Shown here: positions 5,225 to 5,371 of the stretch, one piece after another
Layout: every line of letters starts with the position of its first letter
Position numbering within the stretch: the first letter of the stretch is position 1
Origin: Oscillospiraceae bacterium
Lineage (GTDB): Bacteria > Bacillota_A > Clostridia > Oscillospirales > Ruminococcaceae
DNA length: 5,371 nt
Reading direction: 5' to 3'
NCBI GenBank assembly: GCA_017414145.1
Contig: JAFPQL010000152.1
Span: 1 to 5,371, forward strand
The notes under the pieces: generated by a model
Seen by the model: only the letters and a program-made list of their open reading frames with translations
What the model was told of the DNA's origin: nothing
The model's database searches: none
Program-made: the position numbers and the translations under genes

Positions 5225-5371
5225 ATGGAACAGCGTTCATTCCGGCTGCACGCCCCGTATGCACCTGCGGGCGATCAGCCAAAGGCGATTGCCGAGCTGA
5301 AGGCCGGCTTTGAGTCCGGAAAAAATGAGCAGGTGCTGCTCGGCGTCACCGGCTCCGGCAAGACCTTTACC
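5225..5371 (+). CDS. uvrB: Excinuclease ABC subunit UvrB, N-terminal part (gene runs off the right edge)
   Basis: The first 49 codons encode the start of UvrB, the damage-verifying helicase-like ATPase of nucleotide excision repair, which works with UvrA and UvrC. The [12 protein letters not shown] segment (11-22) and the Walker A motif GVTGSGKT (40-47) are diagnostic for UvrB. The start is fixed by GGAGG at 5216-5220, 4 nt before the ATG. The gene begins 11 nt after the radC stop, so it is the second gene of a radC-uvrB transcription unit. The rest, including the beta-hairpin and the helicase motifs, lies outside the window. Confidence 0.97.
   Translation, partial: MEQRSFRLHAPYAPAGDQPKAIAELKAGFESGKNEQVLLGVTGSGKTFT

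Noticed and set aside
5228..5238. GAAC-agc-GTTC near the uvrB start as a LexA (SOS) box
   Set aside because: The Firmicute LexA box needs four spacer bases between GAAC and GTTC. This has three, and it lies inside the coding sequence, far from the promoter.

Overview
The window looks like chromosomal DNA of a moderately GC-rich Firmicute of the class Clostridia, most probably Ruminococcus or another Oscillospiraceae. This rests on near-consensus sigma-A promoters with 17-bp spacers, GGAGG-type ribosome-binding sites, intrinsic terminators, and the kinds of protein encoded. The assignment is an inference from reading the sequence; no database search was run.

Layout. (1) Bases 1-230, minus strand: the 5' end of an mgtE-type magnesium transporter gene, running off the left edge. 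It is preceded by a leader of about 265 nt (231 to about 495) with a perfect-consensus promoter. The leader has a nested multi-helix fold, an intrinsic terminator, and a segment that could form either an aptamer-like helix or an antiterminator. This is the most interesting region. I could not match it to the classical M-box. (2) A divergent promoter carrying a 7+7 dyad drives a plus-strand gene (614-1378) for an MmcQ/YjbR-type protein with a C-terminal EVE/PUA-like domain. It ends at a terminator that probably works in both directions. (3) Minus-strand operon, in order of transcription: tgt (tRNA-guanine transglycosylase), a PP2C-family Ser/Thr phosphatase, and an alpha/beta hydrolase. The genes are tightly packed (33-nt and 4-nt gaps) and end at the shared terminator near 1386-1426. 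(4) Between the divergent tgt and radC promoters lies a 180-bp element (4247-4426) with perfect 18-bp terminal inverted repeats and concentric internal palindromes. It resembles a MITE. (5) Plus strand: a RadC/JAMM-family gene (4527-5213) followed 11 nt later by the start of uvrB, which runs off the right edge.

How the genes fit together. tgt makes a queuosine-type modification of tRNA anticodons. The downstream phosphatase and hydrolase are co-transcribed, but their link to tRNA modification is unknown. radC and uvrB form a DNA-repair-flavoured pair. The mgtE leader suggests ligand- or translation-controlled premature termination of Mg2+ transporter expression. The rest is ordinary core-genome content; no phage, CRISPR, tRNA or rRNA genes were seen.
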